Shown: positions 36,740 to 44,925 of the stretch, piece by piece
How positions within the stretch are numbered: position 1 is the first letter of the stretch
Layout of the letters: the number at the start of each line of letters is the position of its first letter
Source: Pseudomonas sp. GM50
Lineage (GTDB): Bacteria > Pseudomonadota > Gammaproteobacteria > Pseudomonadales > Pseudomonadaceae
NCBI RefSeq assembly: GCF_000282375.1
Contig: NZ_AKJK01000041.1
Span: forward strand, 1 to 64,000
Reading direction: 5' to 3'
Length of the DNA stretch: 64,000 nt
The notes under the pieces: model-generated
What the model was told of the DNA's origin: nothing
Seen by the model: the letters and a program-made list of their open reading frames with translations, nothing else
Databases searched by the model: none
Translations under genes and position numbers: made by a program

Positions 36740-38581
36740 TTACAACCCGTCGAGCATCGCCTTGTTACGTACCGCACCCTTGTCGGCACTGGTGGCCAAC
36801 AGGGCATAGGCTTTGAGCGCCGTGGTCACTTTACGTGGACGCACTTCCACCGGTTTCCAGCCTTTCCTGTCCTGCTCGACACGGCGCGCAGCCATTTCTT
36901 CATCGCTGATCAACAGGTTGATCGAGCGGTTCGGAATGTCGATCAATACCTTGTCGCCATCCTGCACCAGACCGATCGCGCCACCGGCAGCGGCTTCTGG
37001 TGAAGCGTGGCCGATGGACAGGCCCGAAGTGCCGCCAGAGAAGCGGCCGTCGGTGAGCAGGGCGCAGGCTTTGCCCAGGCCTTTGGATTTCAGGTAAGAC
37101 GTCGGGTACAGCATTTCCTGCATGCCCGGGCCGCCTTTCGGGCCTTCGTAACGAATGATCACGATGTCGCCGGCCTTCACTTCATCGGCGAGGATGCCGC
37201 GCACGGCGCTGTCCTGGCTTTCGAAAATCTTCGCGTTGCCTTCGAAGACGTGGATCGACTCGTCGACGCCAGCGGTTTTCACCACGCAGCCGTCCAGAGC
37301 GATGTTGCCGTACAGAACGGCCAGGCCGCCTTCTTTCGAGTAAGCGTGTTCGACACTGCGGATGCAGCCGTTTTCACGGTCGTCATCCAGGGTTTCCCAA
37401 CGGGTCGACTGGCTGAACGCGGTTTGCGTCGGGATGCCCGCCGGGCCGGCCTTGAAGAAGTGATGCACGGCTTCGTCGGTGGTCTGGGTGATGTCCCACT
37501 TGGCGATGCCTTCAGCCAAGGACTTGCTGTGTACGGTCGGCAGGTCGGTGTGCAACAGACCGCCACGGGCCAGGGAACCGAGGATGCTGAAGATCCCGCC
37601 GGCACGGTGCACGTCTTCCATGTGGTACTTCTGGATGTTCGGCGCGACCTTGCACAGTTGCGGTACGTGACGGGAGAGACGGTCGATGTCGCGCAGGTCG
37701 AAATCGATCTCGGCTTCCTGGGCCGCGGCCAGCAAGTGCAGGATGGTGTTGGTGGAACCGCCCATGGCGATGTCCAGGGTCATGGCGTTTTCGAACGCCT
37801 TGAAGTTGGCGATGTTGCGCGGCAACACCGACTCATCGTTCTCGCCGTAGTAACGCTTGCACAGCTCGACGATGGTGCGGCCGGCCTGCAGGAACAGCTG
37901 TTCGCGGTCGCTGTGGGTGGCCAGGGTCGAACCGTTGCCCGGCAATGCCAGGCCCAGGGCTTCAACCAGGCAGTTCATCGAGTTGGCGGTGAACATGCCG
38001 GAGCACGAGCCGCACGTCGGGCAGGCGCTACGCTCATACTCGGCAACCTTCTCGTCGGAGGCGCTGGAGTCGGCGGCGATCACCATGGCATCGACCAGGT
38101 CGAGACCGTGGCTGGCCAGTTTGGTCTTGCCGGCTTCCATCGGGCCGCCGGACACAAAGATCACCGGGATGTTCAGGCGCAGGGAGGCCATCAGCATGCC
38201 TGGGGTGATCTTGTCGCAGTTGGAGATGCAGACAATGGCGTCGGCGCAGTGGGCGTTGACCATGTATTCGACGGAGTCGGCGATGATCTCGCGGCTCGGC
38301 AGCGAATAGAGCATGCCGTCGTGGCCCATGGCGATGCCGTCATCCACGGCGATGGTGTTGAATTCTTTGGCGACGCCGCCGGCCCGTTCGATTTCGCGAG
38401 CGACCAGTTGCCCCAGATCCTTGAGGTGCACATGGCCCGGTACGAACTGGGTAAAGGAGTTGGCAATGGCGATGATCGGCTTCTTGAAGTCGTCATCTTT
38501 CATCCCCGTGGCGCGCCACAGTGCGCGAGCACCGGCCATGTTGCGGCCGTGGGTGGATGTTTTCGAGCGGTAATCAGGCAT
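36740..38581 (-). CDS. ilvD: dihydroxy-acid dehydratase
   Basis: A 613-residue IlvD of standard length. Iron-sulfur and active-site motifs are [15 protein letters not shown] and [40 protein letters not shown] lies near the C-terminus. It dehydrates the dihydroxy acids of valine and isoleucine synthesis, in the same pathway as IlvA at 11.2 kb. GGAGTG precedes the ATG at 38581. The region upstream adjoins an accessory cassette. Confidence 0.98.
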   Translation of the reverse strand: MPDYRSKTSTHGRNMAGARALWRATGMKDDDFKKPIIAIANSFTQFVPGHVHLKDLGQLVAREIERAGGVAKEFNTIAVDDGIAMGHDGMLYSLPSREIIADSVEYMVNAHCADAIVCISNCDKITPGMLMASLRLNIPVIFVSGGPMEAGKTKLASHGLDLVDAMVIAADSSASDEKVAEYERSACPTCGSCSGMFTANSMNCLVEALGLALPGNGSTLATHSDREQLFLQAGRTIVELCKRYYGENDESVLPRNIANFKAFENAMTLDIAMGGSTNTILHLLAAAQEAEIDFDLRDIDRLSRHVPQLCKVAPNIQKYHMEDVHRAGGIFSILGSLARGGLLHTDLPTVHSKSLAEGIAKWDITQTTDEAVHHFFKAGPAGIPTQTAFSQSTRWETLDDDRENGCIRSVEHAYSKEGGLAVLYGNIALDGCVVKTAGVDESIHVFEGNAKIFESQDSAVRGILADEVKAGDIVIIRYEGPKGGPGMQEMLYPTSYLKSKGLGKACALLTDGRFSGGTSGLSIGHASPEAAAGGAIGLVQDGDKVLIDIPNRSINLLISDEEMAARRVEQDRKGWKPVEVRPRKVTTALKAYALLATSADKGAVRNKAMLDGL

Positions 38582-38838
38582 GAAGCACTCCGGGCGGCTA
38601 ATCAGGTATCAAAAGGGAAGTGAGCTTCTATTGACGTCTGGAACACTCAGAAATGGCCGTGTGTCCGGAAGTTGCCGATAACTTTGCGGGATCGCCGCGC
38701 GCTTCAGCTTGAGCTCATAAACCCGCCGGGGGATGACTGGCGATGAATCTCGCGATTCTACACCGCTGGCGTCAGGAGGGAATGCCGGAAAGTGTTGAAC
38801 CAGCGCTGACGGAGCGTGTGGGATGACGATCGGCAGGA
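38582..38838. other. gap between ilvD and the peptide cassette, with two coupled mini-ORFs
   Basis: This stretch holds the ilvD upstream region. On the plus strand there are two short frames: 27 codons from 38743 (starting MNLAILHRWRQEGMPE) and, overlapping its stop as ATGA, 20 codons from 38823 (MTIGRIIRRLGWLLGFLLGY) that run into the 3' end of the MFS gene. They may be remnants of a gene pair cut by the cassette, or chance. I recognise neither. Confidence 0.35.
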
Positions 38839-40059
38839 TTATTCGACGTTTGGGCTGGCTCTTGGGCTTTTTGCTCGGCTATTGATACGACTGTTGAGCG
38901 CCAGTGCCACGCTGCTCAAGATGATGAAGCTGTATCCAAGGGTGGATTGCAGGTTGGTCGGGCTCAAGCTGATGAGCGCACTGATCAACCCGCCGCAGAT
39001 GAAAGTCACCGTGCTGCCTGCCGACGCCGAGGTTCCCGCATTTTCAGGGAACAGGCTCATGGCTTTGGAACTGGCGGCCGGCCGGGCGATGGTGGTGCCG
39101 GCGGTACAGATAAGCATCGGTACCAGGACGGTGATAGGGGACAGCGCAAAGTGGCTTGCGAGGAAAAGCATGATGAGGCCGGACAGCAGGATCAAGCTCA
39201 ACCCGCTGATGATTTGATGACCGGGGCTGATGCGTTTACCCAAGAGAGTCGCCGCCATGCCGCCGACAATGTAGGCGCCACCGTATATCAACAGAATCAG
39301 TGAGAAGTCATAGGCCGATAGCTGGAGCTGATCCATGAAAATCAGCGGCGAAATGACGATGAACGAAAAATGACAGGCGAAAGCAAAGGCTGAGATCAAC
39401 CAGTAGGGCAGGAAGTCGGCATCACGCAGGACCCGACCATAAGACTGGAGGATATTCGGTCGGGCTCCGGTTGCCGCCGGCCGGGTGTTTTCGAGGAACA
39501 GACAGGCGTTGAGCAATACCACGCCAGCCAGTGCGATAAACACCCAGAAGCTGCCCTGCCAGCCCAGCGTGGCTTGCAGGAACGTACCGGCCAATGGCGA
39601 GACCGAGATGAAAATGCCGCTGGCGGTGACCATCAGGATCCGCAATCGGGTACGTTCCTCACCCTCGAACAGATCCTGAACCAACGCTTGTGACAGCACG
39701 AAACACCCGCAGCCCAAGGCTTGAATGACACGGAACAGCAGGAAGTAGAGATAGTCCGTGGTCAATATGCAGCCCATTGCACCGAGCATCGAAACGGTTA
39801 TTCCGGCGAGCAACAGTCCTTTGCGCCCGATCACATCCGACAGCGGCCCGATCAGCAGTTGAGAGGCCGCAATGCCGACGGCAAACAGACTGACCGACAG
39901 CGCGATATCGGCGCGCGTGTTGCGAAAGTGTTCAGCGAGCGCAGGGAACGAGGGAAGCAGGACATCCAGCGGGAATACGCCAAGCAGCACCATTGCCAAC
40001 AACAGGCTGATCGCCCCCCGACGCTGTCTGACGGTTGCCGCAGAGTGTCCTTCATCCAT
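38839..40059 (-). CDS. MFS efflux transporter (Bcr/CflA/DHA1-like) of the peptide cassette
   Basis: A 406-residue major facilitator with about twelve helices. The first half has LLLAMVLLGVFPLDVLLPSFPAL, the loop 2-3 motif GPLSDVIGRKGLLLAG, and the DHA1-type motif C region TASGIFISVSPLAGTFLQATLGWQGSFW. The second half includes YGGAYIVGGMAATLLGKRIS. These fit drug:proton antiporters of the Bcr/CflA type. Its ATG lies eight bases inside the end of the diiron oxygenase gene, so it is translated with the cassette. The likely role is export of the cassette product and self-protection, which is inferred. Confidence 0.85.
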   Translation of the reverse strand: MDEGHSAATVRQRRGAISLLLAMVLLGVFPLDVLLPSFPALAEHFRNTRADIALSVSLFAVGIAASQLLIGPLSDVIGRKGLLLAGITVSMLGAMGCILTTDYLYFLLFRVIQALGCGCFVLSQALVQDLFEGEERTRLRILMVTASGIFISVSPLAGTFLQATLGWQGSFWVFIALAGVVLLNACLFLENTRPAATGARPNILQSYGRVLRDADFLPYWLISAFAFACHFSFIVISPLIFMDQLQLSAYDFSLILLIYGGAYIVGGMAATLLGKRISPGHQIISGLSLILLSGLIMLFLASHFALSPITVLVPMLICTAGTTIARPAASSKAMSLFPENAGTSASAGSTVTFICGGLISALISLSPTNLQSTLGYSFIILSSVALALNSRINSRAKSPRASPNVE

Positions 40060-41029
40060 CGATAAGTCCTGCCTTGATGAACAGTTGCCGGTTGTAAGGC
40101 AGATCGAAAAAACCGGCCTTTTTCAAAGCCTGAAGCGTCGCCCCGGCGCCGGATCGCGCACGCTGAAGGGCGGCTTGGGGGCTGGTCAGTTCACCGAGCA
40201 CTTGCGTGACGGCGGTCTCGCCGATACCCGCGCTGTGCAGGCTTTCCCGCAGCCATCGCTCATCGGCCTCGAAGAAAATCCGGATGCTGTCCAGCAACAG
40301 CCTGGCGGCGAATATGCGTTGACGGCTGTTCAGCGTTAGCCACAGGTAATGGAACACTTCAGAGAAATAGCGGCTGTGAAGCGCCTCGTCCGAGAGATGA
40401 TCCCTGAGCATGGCCTGGACGCTGGACACCAGGTCGTCACGGCAGATGTCGAGCAGTTCCCTGGCAATGATCGTCTCCGACACAAACCCGACGAGAAACC
40501 AGGCCAGCGCCCGGTGTTGCTCAGGTGCGCGGTCGAGCAGGGTGTTCAATCGCGTGATGCGCTGCGGCATGACCGGGCGCAGGTTGATCCCGTAGACCCC
40601 GGCAATCTGCTCGGCAAGGCTATTGGAGAACAGGGCGTGATAACCCTCGTCGGTATAAAGCTGAAGCGCAGCGGTCTTCATCCGTGGGGGAATGTTGACC
40701 TTCAATTCACCGTGGATGATGGTCTCCACGGAACGGTTGACGATGCGGTGTTCGAGCACGGTGGTGTAGTCGAGGAAGTACACCAGATGATTGGCCGACA
40801 GCCGATGGATGACGGTTGGACCTAGCGCTTTGATAGCCGGGTGATTCAGGTAATCCAGGAAACCTGGGGGAAACCAGTGACGTGTTTCCAGTTGCTGTTC
40901 CAGGTCTGGCGGTAATAGATAATCATGCTCGCTGGTTCGCACCGACGCGCGGGTATTCCAGTCGCCGAGGGTGAAACGCAGCGCCCAGGAAAGGGGGCGG
41001 TCTACCGGCGCAATGATGGGGGCGGTCAT
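40052..41029 (-). CDS. AurF-family diiron oxygenase
   Basis: A 325-residue helical protein. All seven ligands of the AurF p-aminobenzoate N-oxygenase type can be placed: E93 (VLEHR), E128 and H131 (DEGYH), E185 (VSETI), then H211-x3-E215-x2-H218 (DHLSDEALH). The 35-residue spacing from E93 to E128 equals that in AurF. Relatives oxidise aryl or alkyl amines to hydroxylamine, nitroso or nitro products, or rearrange them. The ATG at 41029 overlaps the SagB-like gene stop (ATGA), and the MFS gene overlaps its end. The substrate is unknown; the upstream small peptide or a fragment of it is the obvious candidate. Confidence 0.82.
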   Translation of the reverse strand: MTAPIIAPVDRPLSWALRFTLGDWNTRASVRTSEHDYLLPPDLEQQLETRHWFPPGFLDYLNHPAIKALGPTVIHRLSANHLVYFLDYTTVLEHRIVNRSVETIIHGELKVNIPPRMKTAALQLYTDEGYHALFSNSLAEQIAGVYGINLRPVMPQRITRLNTLLDRAPEQHRALAWFLVGFVSETIIARELLDICRDDLVSSVQAMLRDHLSDEALHSRYFSEVFHYLWLTLNSRQRIFAARLLLDSIRIFFEADERWLRESLHSAGIGETAVTQVLGELTSPQAALQRARSGAGATLQALKKAGFFDLPYNRQLFIKAGLIDG

Positions 41030-42105
41030 TGTTGCGGCTCCCGACTGCTCAGCAGATCCTTCAATTCCTTGCACATCACTTGTCCGTCGCTGTGGCCACA
41101 GCCAACAAAAAACAAGGGTTGTTCTGCGTTGTTCTCGAGCCCCAGCAATGTTTCGACCTGATCATCCGTCAGTGCTCCGGTCAGCCATGTGTTCAGCCCC
41201 AGTGCAGTGGCCACCAGTTGAAAGGTCTGGGAAATATGCCCCGCTTCCACGAAGGCCATTCGGTAGGCTCGTGAGTGTTCATATTTCCACCACAACTTGT
41301 CGAAGCGAGCGGTAATGAACAGACCCACCGGCAGGTTATTGATGAAGTGTTGGCCACACAGCAACTGCCCCAGGGGTGAGTCAGGTGCCGGGTTGATGAA
41401 ACTCAGGGCATGGTCGGTGGGATGGTAGGCGTAGAGCCCGGGTTTCAGGCCGCTGACGTTTTGTACATGAAGAAAGCCTTCGCAGGCATTCAGCCCGCCA
41501 CCGGACGGGCTGCTGCGTCGGGCACCGAGACCTTCGACAATGGTTTCGTCGACGTCATTTTCGCGCTCATGCAAGTAGCCCAGGGAGAGGTAAAGCAGTG
41601 TGCCGACAGCTTCCAGCGAAACCGCTTCATCCGTGAAGGTACGGCAGGTTTTTCGGCCGATCAGGACGTTGGCAAGGGAGCCCTCCGGCAGGCAGGAAGG
41701 TTTTGGCAGGGCGATCAGCTCGCGTGCCTGGTGTTCGGTGAGCCTGGCGTCCGGCGCGGGTGCCCCCAGTACTTCGGTGCAATGATCCAGATAGCGTCTC
41801 GACCATTCATGGATATTCTGAGGAACATGCTCGCAGGGAATGTTCTTGGTGCCGATATGGAATATTTTCGACAGTTCATCCCAGCCCCATACAATAGTGT
41901 CTTGTATTGAGGTGGTCAGTATTCCGGAGTTCAGAAGTTGAGTGTCTATTCTGTTGTTGTCGTTATACAGTTCGGGATTGTGGATGAGTTGTGTAAGCCG
42001 GGTTGAATATTCCAGGTTAAGTTCAAATTGTTTGTGGTTTTTGTAATCCCAGACTATTTGGCCGGGCGTACGGGGAAGTATGAACAGGTATGGATTTATC
42101 TGCAT
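41026..42105 (-). CDS. SagB/McbC-type FMN dehydrogenase (nitroreductase fold)
   Basis: A 359-residue protein. The N-terminal ~140 residues (NPYLFILPRTPGQIVWDYKN, with DELSKIF near 76-82) resemble the extra domain of SagB-type enzymes. The nitroreductase domain covers about 145-340: GRKTCRTFTD (150-159), ARRSSPSGGGLNACEGF (195-211), and the helix YRMAFVEAGHISQTFQLVATALGL (281-304). Such FMN enzymes oxidise azolines to azoles in peptide maturation, or dehydrogenate other peptide bonds. No YcaO partner is nearby. The start at 42105 has a weak ribosome site, 71 bases after the small peptide frame, beyond a hairpin. The 5' part is AT-rich compared with its surroundings. Confidence 0.85.
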   Translation of the reverse strand: MQINPYLFILPRTPGQIVWDYKNHKQFELNLEYSTRLTQLIHNPELYNDNNRIDTQLLNSGILTTSIQDTIVWGWDELSKIFHIGTKNIPCEHVPQNIHEWSRRYLDHCTEVLGAPAPDARLTEHQARELIALPKPSCLPEGSLANVLIGRKTCRTFTDEAVSLEAVGTLLYLSLGYLHERENDVDETIVEGLGARRSSPSGGGLNACEGFLHVQNVSGLKPGLYAYHPTDHALSFINPAPDSPLGQLLCGQHFINNLPVGLFITARFDKLWWKYEHSRAYRMAFVEAGHISQTFQLVATALGLNTWLTGALTDDQVETLLGLENNAEQPLFFVGCGHSDGQVMCKELKDLLSSREPQQ

Positions 42106-42137
42106 GATGGACGGTTCGCTCTGGACGTAGCTATAGA

Positions 42138-42169
42138 AAACGCTGGGTAGCCGGCACTCGCCAGCGTTT
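42138..42169 (-). terminator. hairpin between the small peptide and the SagB gene, possible attenuator
   Basis: Read on the minus strand: AAACGCTGG, a loop of about 14 bases, CCAGCGTTT followed by one more T, then C. A nine-base stem with a short T-run resembles a weak rho-independent terminator. Placed right after the small peptide, it could let the peptide be made in excess over the enzymes. Confidence 0.6.
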
Positions 42170-42176
42170 CATTTAC

Positions 42177-42248
42177 TTAGCGGGTTTTTGGCGCAACCAG
42201 AAAAGCCAGGTTAGCGATTTTGTTTGTTTCCAGAGTAATTGCTTTCAT
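42177..42248 (-). CDS. 23-residue peptide, candidate precursor of a modified peptide
   Basis: A 23-codon frame starting MKAITLET, with a hydrophobic middle (IANLAFLVA) and ending APKTR. AAGGAG lies nine bases before the ATG, a near-perfect ribosome site, and a sigma70-like promoter stands about 50 bases further up. It is the first gene of the cassette, followed by a terminator-like hairpin and then the flavin dehydrogenase, diiron oxygenase and exporter genes. It has no cysteine, serine or tyrosine; threonines (5, 8, 22), lysines (2, 10, 21), asparagines (9, 13) and a proline (20) are the possible modification sites. It is not PqqA, which has a conserved Glu/Tyr pair. I do not recognise it. 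It could instead be a regulatory leader peptide. Confidence 0.65.
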   Translation of the reverse strand: MKAITLETNKIANLAFLVAPKTR

Positions 42249-42278
42249 GTTTTTTGACTCCTTGTCATTGATAGTGAG

Positions 42279-42296
42279 TGTCACTTCGCGGTGACA
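42279..42296. promoter_or_regulatory. inverted repeat near the cassette transcription start
   Basis: TGTCAC-TTCGCG-GTGACA, six-base arms, just downstream of the -10 box of the cassette promoter. It may be an operator or a 5' hairpin stabilising the peptide message. Confidence 0.45.
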
Positions 42297-42301
42297 ACTC
42301 A

Positions 42302-42329
42302 ATCATAGGCTGTAATGAGCCCTTATCAA
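42302..42329 (-). promoter_or_regulatory. sigma70-like promoter of the peptide cassette
   Basis: On the minus strand, TTGATA (42329-42324), a 16-base spacer and TATGAT (42307-42302); each box matches consensus at five of six positions. The expected start at about 42295 gives a leader of about 47 bases before the peptide ATG. Confidence 0.7.
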
Positions 42330-42505
42330 GGGGATATTAAGTAGGAATATTCTAGTAATTTTGTCGGAGCGATCTGGCGGTAGGCGCAAGTTTGTAAGTT
42401 ATATTCTTTTAAATAAAAGATGCAGGGAAACGTCCTGCAAGTCAGTAGGACCGCAAGAGTAAGAAGCAGAGGCTGAAGAGTGGATGGTGTGGCGTTGAAA
42501 CGGCT

Positions 42506-42531
42506 GACGGAGAGCCTGTCGGCTCCCCGTC
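42506..42531 (-). terminator. hairpin downstream of rlmI
   Basis: On the minus strand, GACGGGGAGCC-GACA-GGCTCTCCGTC, an 11-base stem with one G-T pair, 13 bases after the rlmI stop. The T-run after it is poor, so termination strength is uncertain. Between it and the cassette promoter (42330-42505) the DNA is AT-rich and holds only a small hairpin at 42421-42439 (TGCAGG/CCTGCA). Confidence 0.65.
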
Positions 42532-42543
42532 AAACCAGCGTAC

Positions 42544-43740
42544 TCAGCTGTTTGGCAGCAGACGGCAGGTGATGCTCTTGATGTAGCGAGTCTCGGCAAT
42601 CGCTGGGTGTACCGGGTGATCCGGGCCCTGACCACCGCGCTCCAGCATCTGGATGTTGCGGTCCAGGTGACGGGCACTGGTCAGCAGAATGTTCTGCAGG
42701 TCGTCTTCCGGCAGGTGCATCGAGCACGAAGCGCTGACCAGGATGCCGTCCTTGCTGAGCAGGCGCATGGCTTGCTCGTTCAGGCGACGGTAGGCGCCTT
42801 CACCGTTTTTCATGTCTTTCTTGCGTTTGATGAAGGCAGGAGGGTCGGCCACGATGACGTCGAAACGCTCTTCGCTGGCCTTCAGTTCCTTCAGGGCTTC
42901 GAACACGTCGCCTTCGATGCAGGTCATTTTTTCGGCGACGCCGTTCAGTGCGGCATTGCGCTCGACGCCGTCGAGGGCGAAGGTCGAAGCATCGACGCAG
43001 AACACTTCACTGGCGCCGAAGGCAGCCGCTTGAACGCCCCAGCCGCCGATGTAGCTGTACAAGTCCAGTACGCGTTTGCCTTTGGCATAAGGTGCCAGGC
43101 GCGCGCGGTTCATGCGGTGATCGTAGAACCAGCCGGTTTTCTGCCCCTGGATGACTGGCGCTTCGAATTTCACGCCGTTCTCTTCCAGCGCGACCCATTC
43201 CGGCACCAGGCCGAATACGGTTTCGACGTAGCGGTTGAGGCCTTCGGCATCACGGGCAGCGGAGTCGTTCTTGAACAGAATGCCGCTTGGCTTGAGCACT
43301 TGGGTCAATGCCGCGATCACGTCATCTTTGTGAGCTTCCATGGTCGCCGAGGCGATCTGGACGACCAGGATGTCGCCGAAACGGTCGACCACCAGGCCTG
43401 GCAGCAGGTCGGAGTCGCCGTAGACCAGGCGATAGAAGGGCTTGTCGAACAGGCGATCGCGCAGGGACAGGGCAACGTTCAGGCGATGCACCAGCAGCGA
43501 CTTGTCCAGCGGCAACTTGATGTCGCGCGACAGCAGACGGGCGCAGATCAGGTTGTTCGGGCTCATGGCAACGATGCCCAGCGGCTTGCCGCTGGCGGCT
43601 TCGAGGATCGCCTGGTCGCCGGCCTTGAAACCGTGCAAAGGCGTAGCGGCTACATCGATTTCGTTGCTGTAGACCCACAAGTGGCCGTTTCGCAGGCGAC
43701 GGTCGGCGTTGGCTTTGAGGCGCAGGCTAGGCAGGGACAT
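42544..43740 (-). CDS. rlmI: 23S rRNA (cytosine-1962-C5)-methyltransferase
   Basis: A 398-residue RlmI starting MSLPSLRLKANADRRLRNGHLWVYSNEI. It has a PUA domain (residues about 1-80), a small middle domain, then a Rossmann methyltransferase with RVLDLYSYIGGWGVQAAAFGA, CVDAS, DVIVADPPAFIKRKKD and the catalytic cysteine in LVSASCSMHL. It methylates C1962 of 23S rRNA using S-adenosylmethionine. CGGAGCGACGTC precedes the ATG at 43740; the frame runs 67 codons further through a REP element, which is not coding. Confidence 0.95.
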   Translation of the reverse strand: MSLPSLRLKANADRRLRNGHLWVYSNEIDVAATPLHGFKAGDQAILEAASGKPLGIVAMSPNNLICARLLSRDIKLPLDKSLLVHRLNVALSLRDRLFDKPFYRLVYGDSDLLPGLVVDRFGDILVVQIASATMEAHKDDVIAALTQVLKPSGILFKNDSAARDAEGLNRYVETVFGLVPEWVALEENGVKFEAPVIQGQKTGWFYDHRMNRARLAPYAKGKRVLDLYSYIGGWGVQAAAFGASEVFCVDASTFALDGVERNAALNGVAEKMTCIEGDVFEALKELKASEERFDVIVADPPAFIKRKKDMKNGEGAYRRLNEQAMRLLSKDGILVSASCSMHLPEDDLQNILLTSARHLDRNIQMLERGGQGPDHPVHPAIAETRYIKSITCRLLPNS

Positions 43741-43808
43741 GACGTCGCTCCGGAAAAAAGAGCGGGAGTATAGCGTGTTGCGCAAGGGCTCGGCTTGGCG
43801 GATAGACC

Positions 43809-43930
43809 TGTGGCGAGGGGGTTTGCCCCCGTTCGGCTGCGAAGCAGTCGTAGATTCGCCAAACGCGGTATGTCTGTTGAGCCTTCCAGGGCCGCTTCGC
43901 GCCCCAACGGGGGTAAACCCCCTCGCCACA
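43809..43930. repeat. REPIN (type C), inverted pair
   Basis: Arms of the form TGTGGCGAGGGGGTTTGCCC and complement enclose about 70 bases that also carry an imperfect GTTCGGCTGCGAAGC / GGGCCGCTTCGCGCC relation. It lies between the divergent rlmI and HDOD starts. Confidence 0.88.
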
Positions 43931-44028
43931 AGGGAGCGCACCTGTGAAATTTCGATGACATACCGGCGGGTGTGTCGGATCCATCTTCTTAAAGGTTAGA
44001 ATCCCCGCCTGACCCGGAGTGTGTACTT

Positions 44029-44895
44029 ATGTCCCAAGAGTTGACGACCGCACAGATTCAACAGTCCCTGCAAGGCATCAGCGTGCCGGCCCAGCCGCAG
44101 ATCATGGTGGATCTGCAGATGGAGCAATACATGCCCGACCCGGACCTGGAGGTGATCGCGAAGCTGATCTCCCAGGACCCAGGCCTGTCCGGCGCCTTGC
44201 TGAAAATCGTCAACTCGCCGTACTACGGCTTGAGTAACAAGATCACCGCGATCCAGCGGGCAGTGAACCTGTTGGGCAGCCGTTCGATCATCAACCTGAT
44301 CAACGCGCAGTCGATCAAGGGCGAACTGAACGACGAGGCGATCGTCACCCTCAACCGCTTCTGGGACACGGCGCAGGACGTGGCGATGACGTGCCTTACT
44401 TTGGCCAAGCGCGTCGGTGTCCAGGCCGGTGATGAAGCCTATGCGCTGGGCCTGTTCCACGATTGCGGCATCCCGTTGATGCTCAAGAAATTCCCCGACT
44501 ACATGAAAGTGCTGGAACAGGCCTATGGCAATGCCAGCGCCGAATGCCGCGTGGTGGATACCGAGAACAAAAAATACAACACCAACCACGCCGTGGTCGG
44601 GTATTACACCGCCAAGTCCTGGCGCCTGCCGGAACATGTCACCCAGGCCATTGCCAACCATCACAACGCCCTGGCCATTTTCAGCGATGAATCGGCTCGC
44701 AATACGCCGCTGAAAAATCTGCTGGCGCTGCTGAAGATGGCCGAGCACATTTGCGCTTCCTTCCGGGTACTGGGCAACCAGTCCGAAGACCATGAATGGA
44801 ACAGTGTCGGGCCCCTTGTGCTCGATTACATTGGTCTGTCGGAATACGATTTCGAAACCCAGAAACAAGAAATTCGCGACCTCGCCACTCGTTGA
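44029..44895 (+). CDS. HDOD domain protein
   Basis: A 288-residue protein with one HDOD domain over most of its length: PDLEVIAKLISQDPGLSGALLKIVNSPYYGL, IQRAVNLLGSRSIINLI, and the degenerate HD-like LGLFHDCGIPLML with NTNHAVVGYYTAKSWRLPEHV and IANHHN. HDOD proteins act in signalling, often linked to cyclic di-GMP or stress, without firm enzymatic activity. No receiver or GGDEF domain is attached. It lies just before mutM with about 30 bases between, so the two are likely co-transcribed. Confidence 0.88.
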   Translation: MSQELTTAQIQQSLQGISVPAQPQIMVDLQMEQYMPDPDLEVIAKLISQDPGLSGALLKIVNSPYYGLSNKITAIQRAVNLLGSRSIINLINAQSIKGELNDEAIVTLNRFWDTAQDVAMTCLTLAKRVGVQAGDEAYALGLFHDCGIPLMLKKFPDYMKVLEQAYGNASAECRVVDTENKKYNTNHAVVGYYTAKSWRLPEHVTQAIANHHNALAIFSDESARNTPLKNLLALLKMAEHICASFRVLGNQSEDHEWNSVGPLVLDYIGLSEYDFETQKQEIRDLATR

Positions 44896-44925
44896 GTGTC
44901 GAACCTCGCCTGATTCGAGAGCCCC

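Noticed and set aside
37007..38623. 538-codon frame opposite ilvD
   Set aside because: A shadow of ilvD, rich in Gly/Asp/Val runs without domain similarity; it also covers the ilvD start region.
38839..42105. Cassette as a mangotoxin/leudiazen (mgo/pvf) or fluopsin cluster
   Set aside because: Those also use diiron oxygenases, but they have an NRPS or lyase genes and no SagB-type dehydrogenase; none of the missing genes is present here.
42177..42248. The small peptide as PqqA
   Set aside because: The length matches, but the conserved Glu-x3-Tyr pair is absent and no pqqB-E genes are nearby.
43741..43941. N-terminal extension of rlmI
   Set aside because: The extra 67 codons run through a type C REPIN; family proteins begin at the ATG at 43740.
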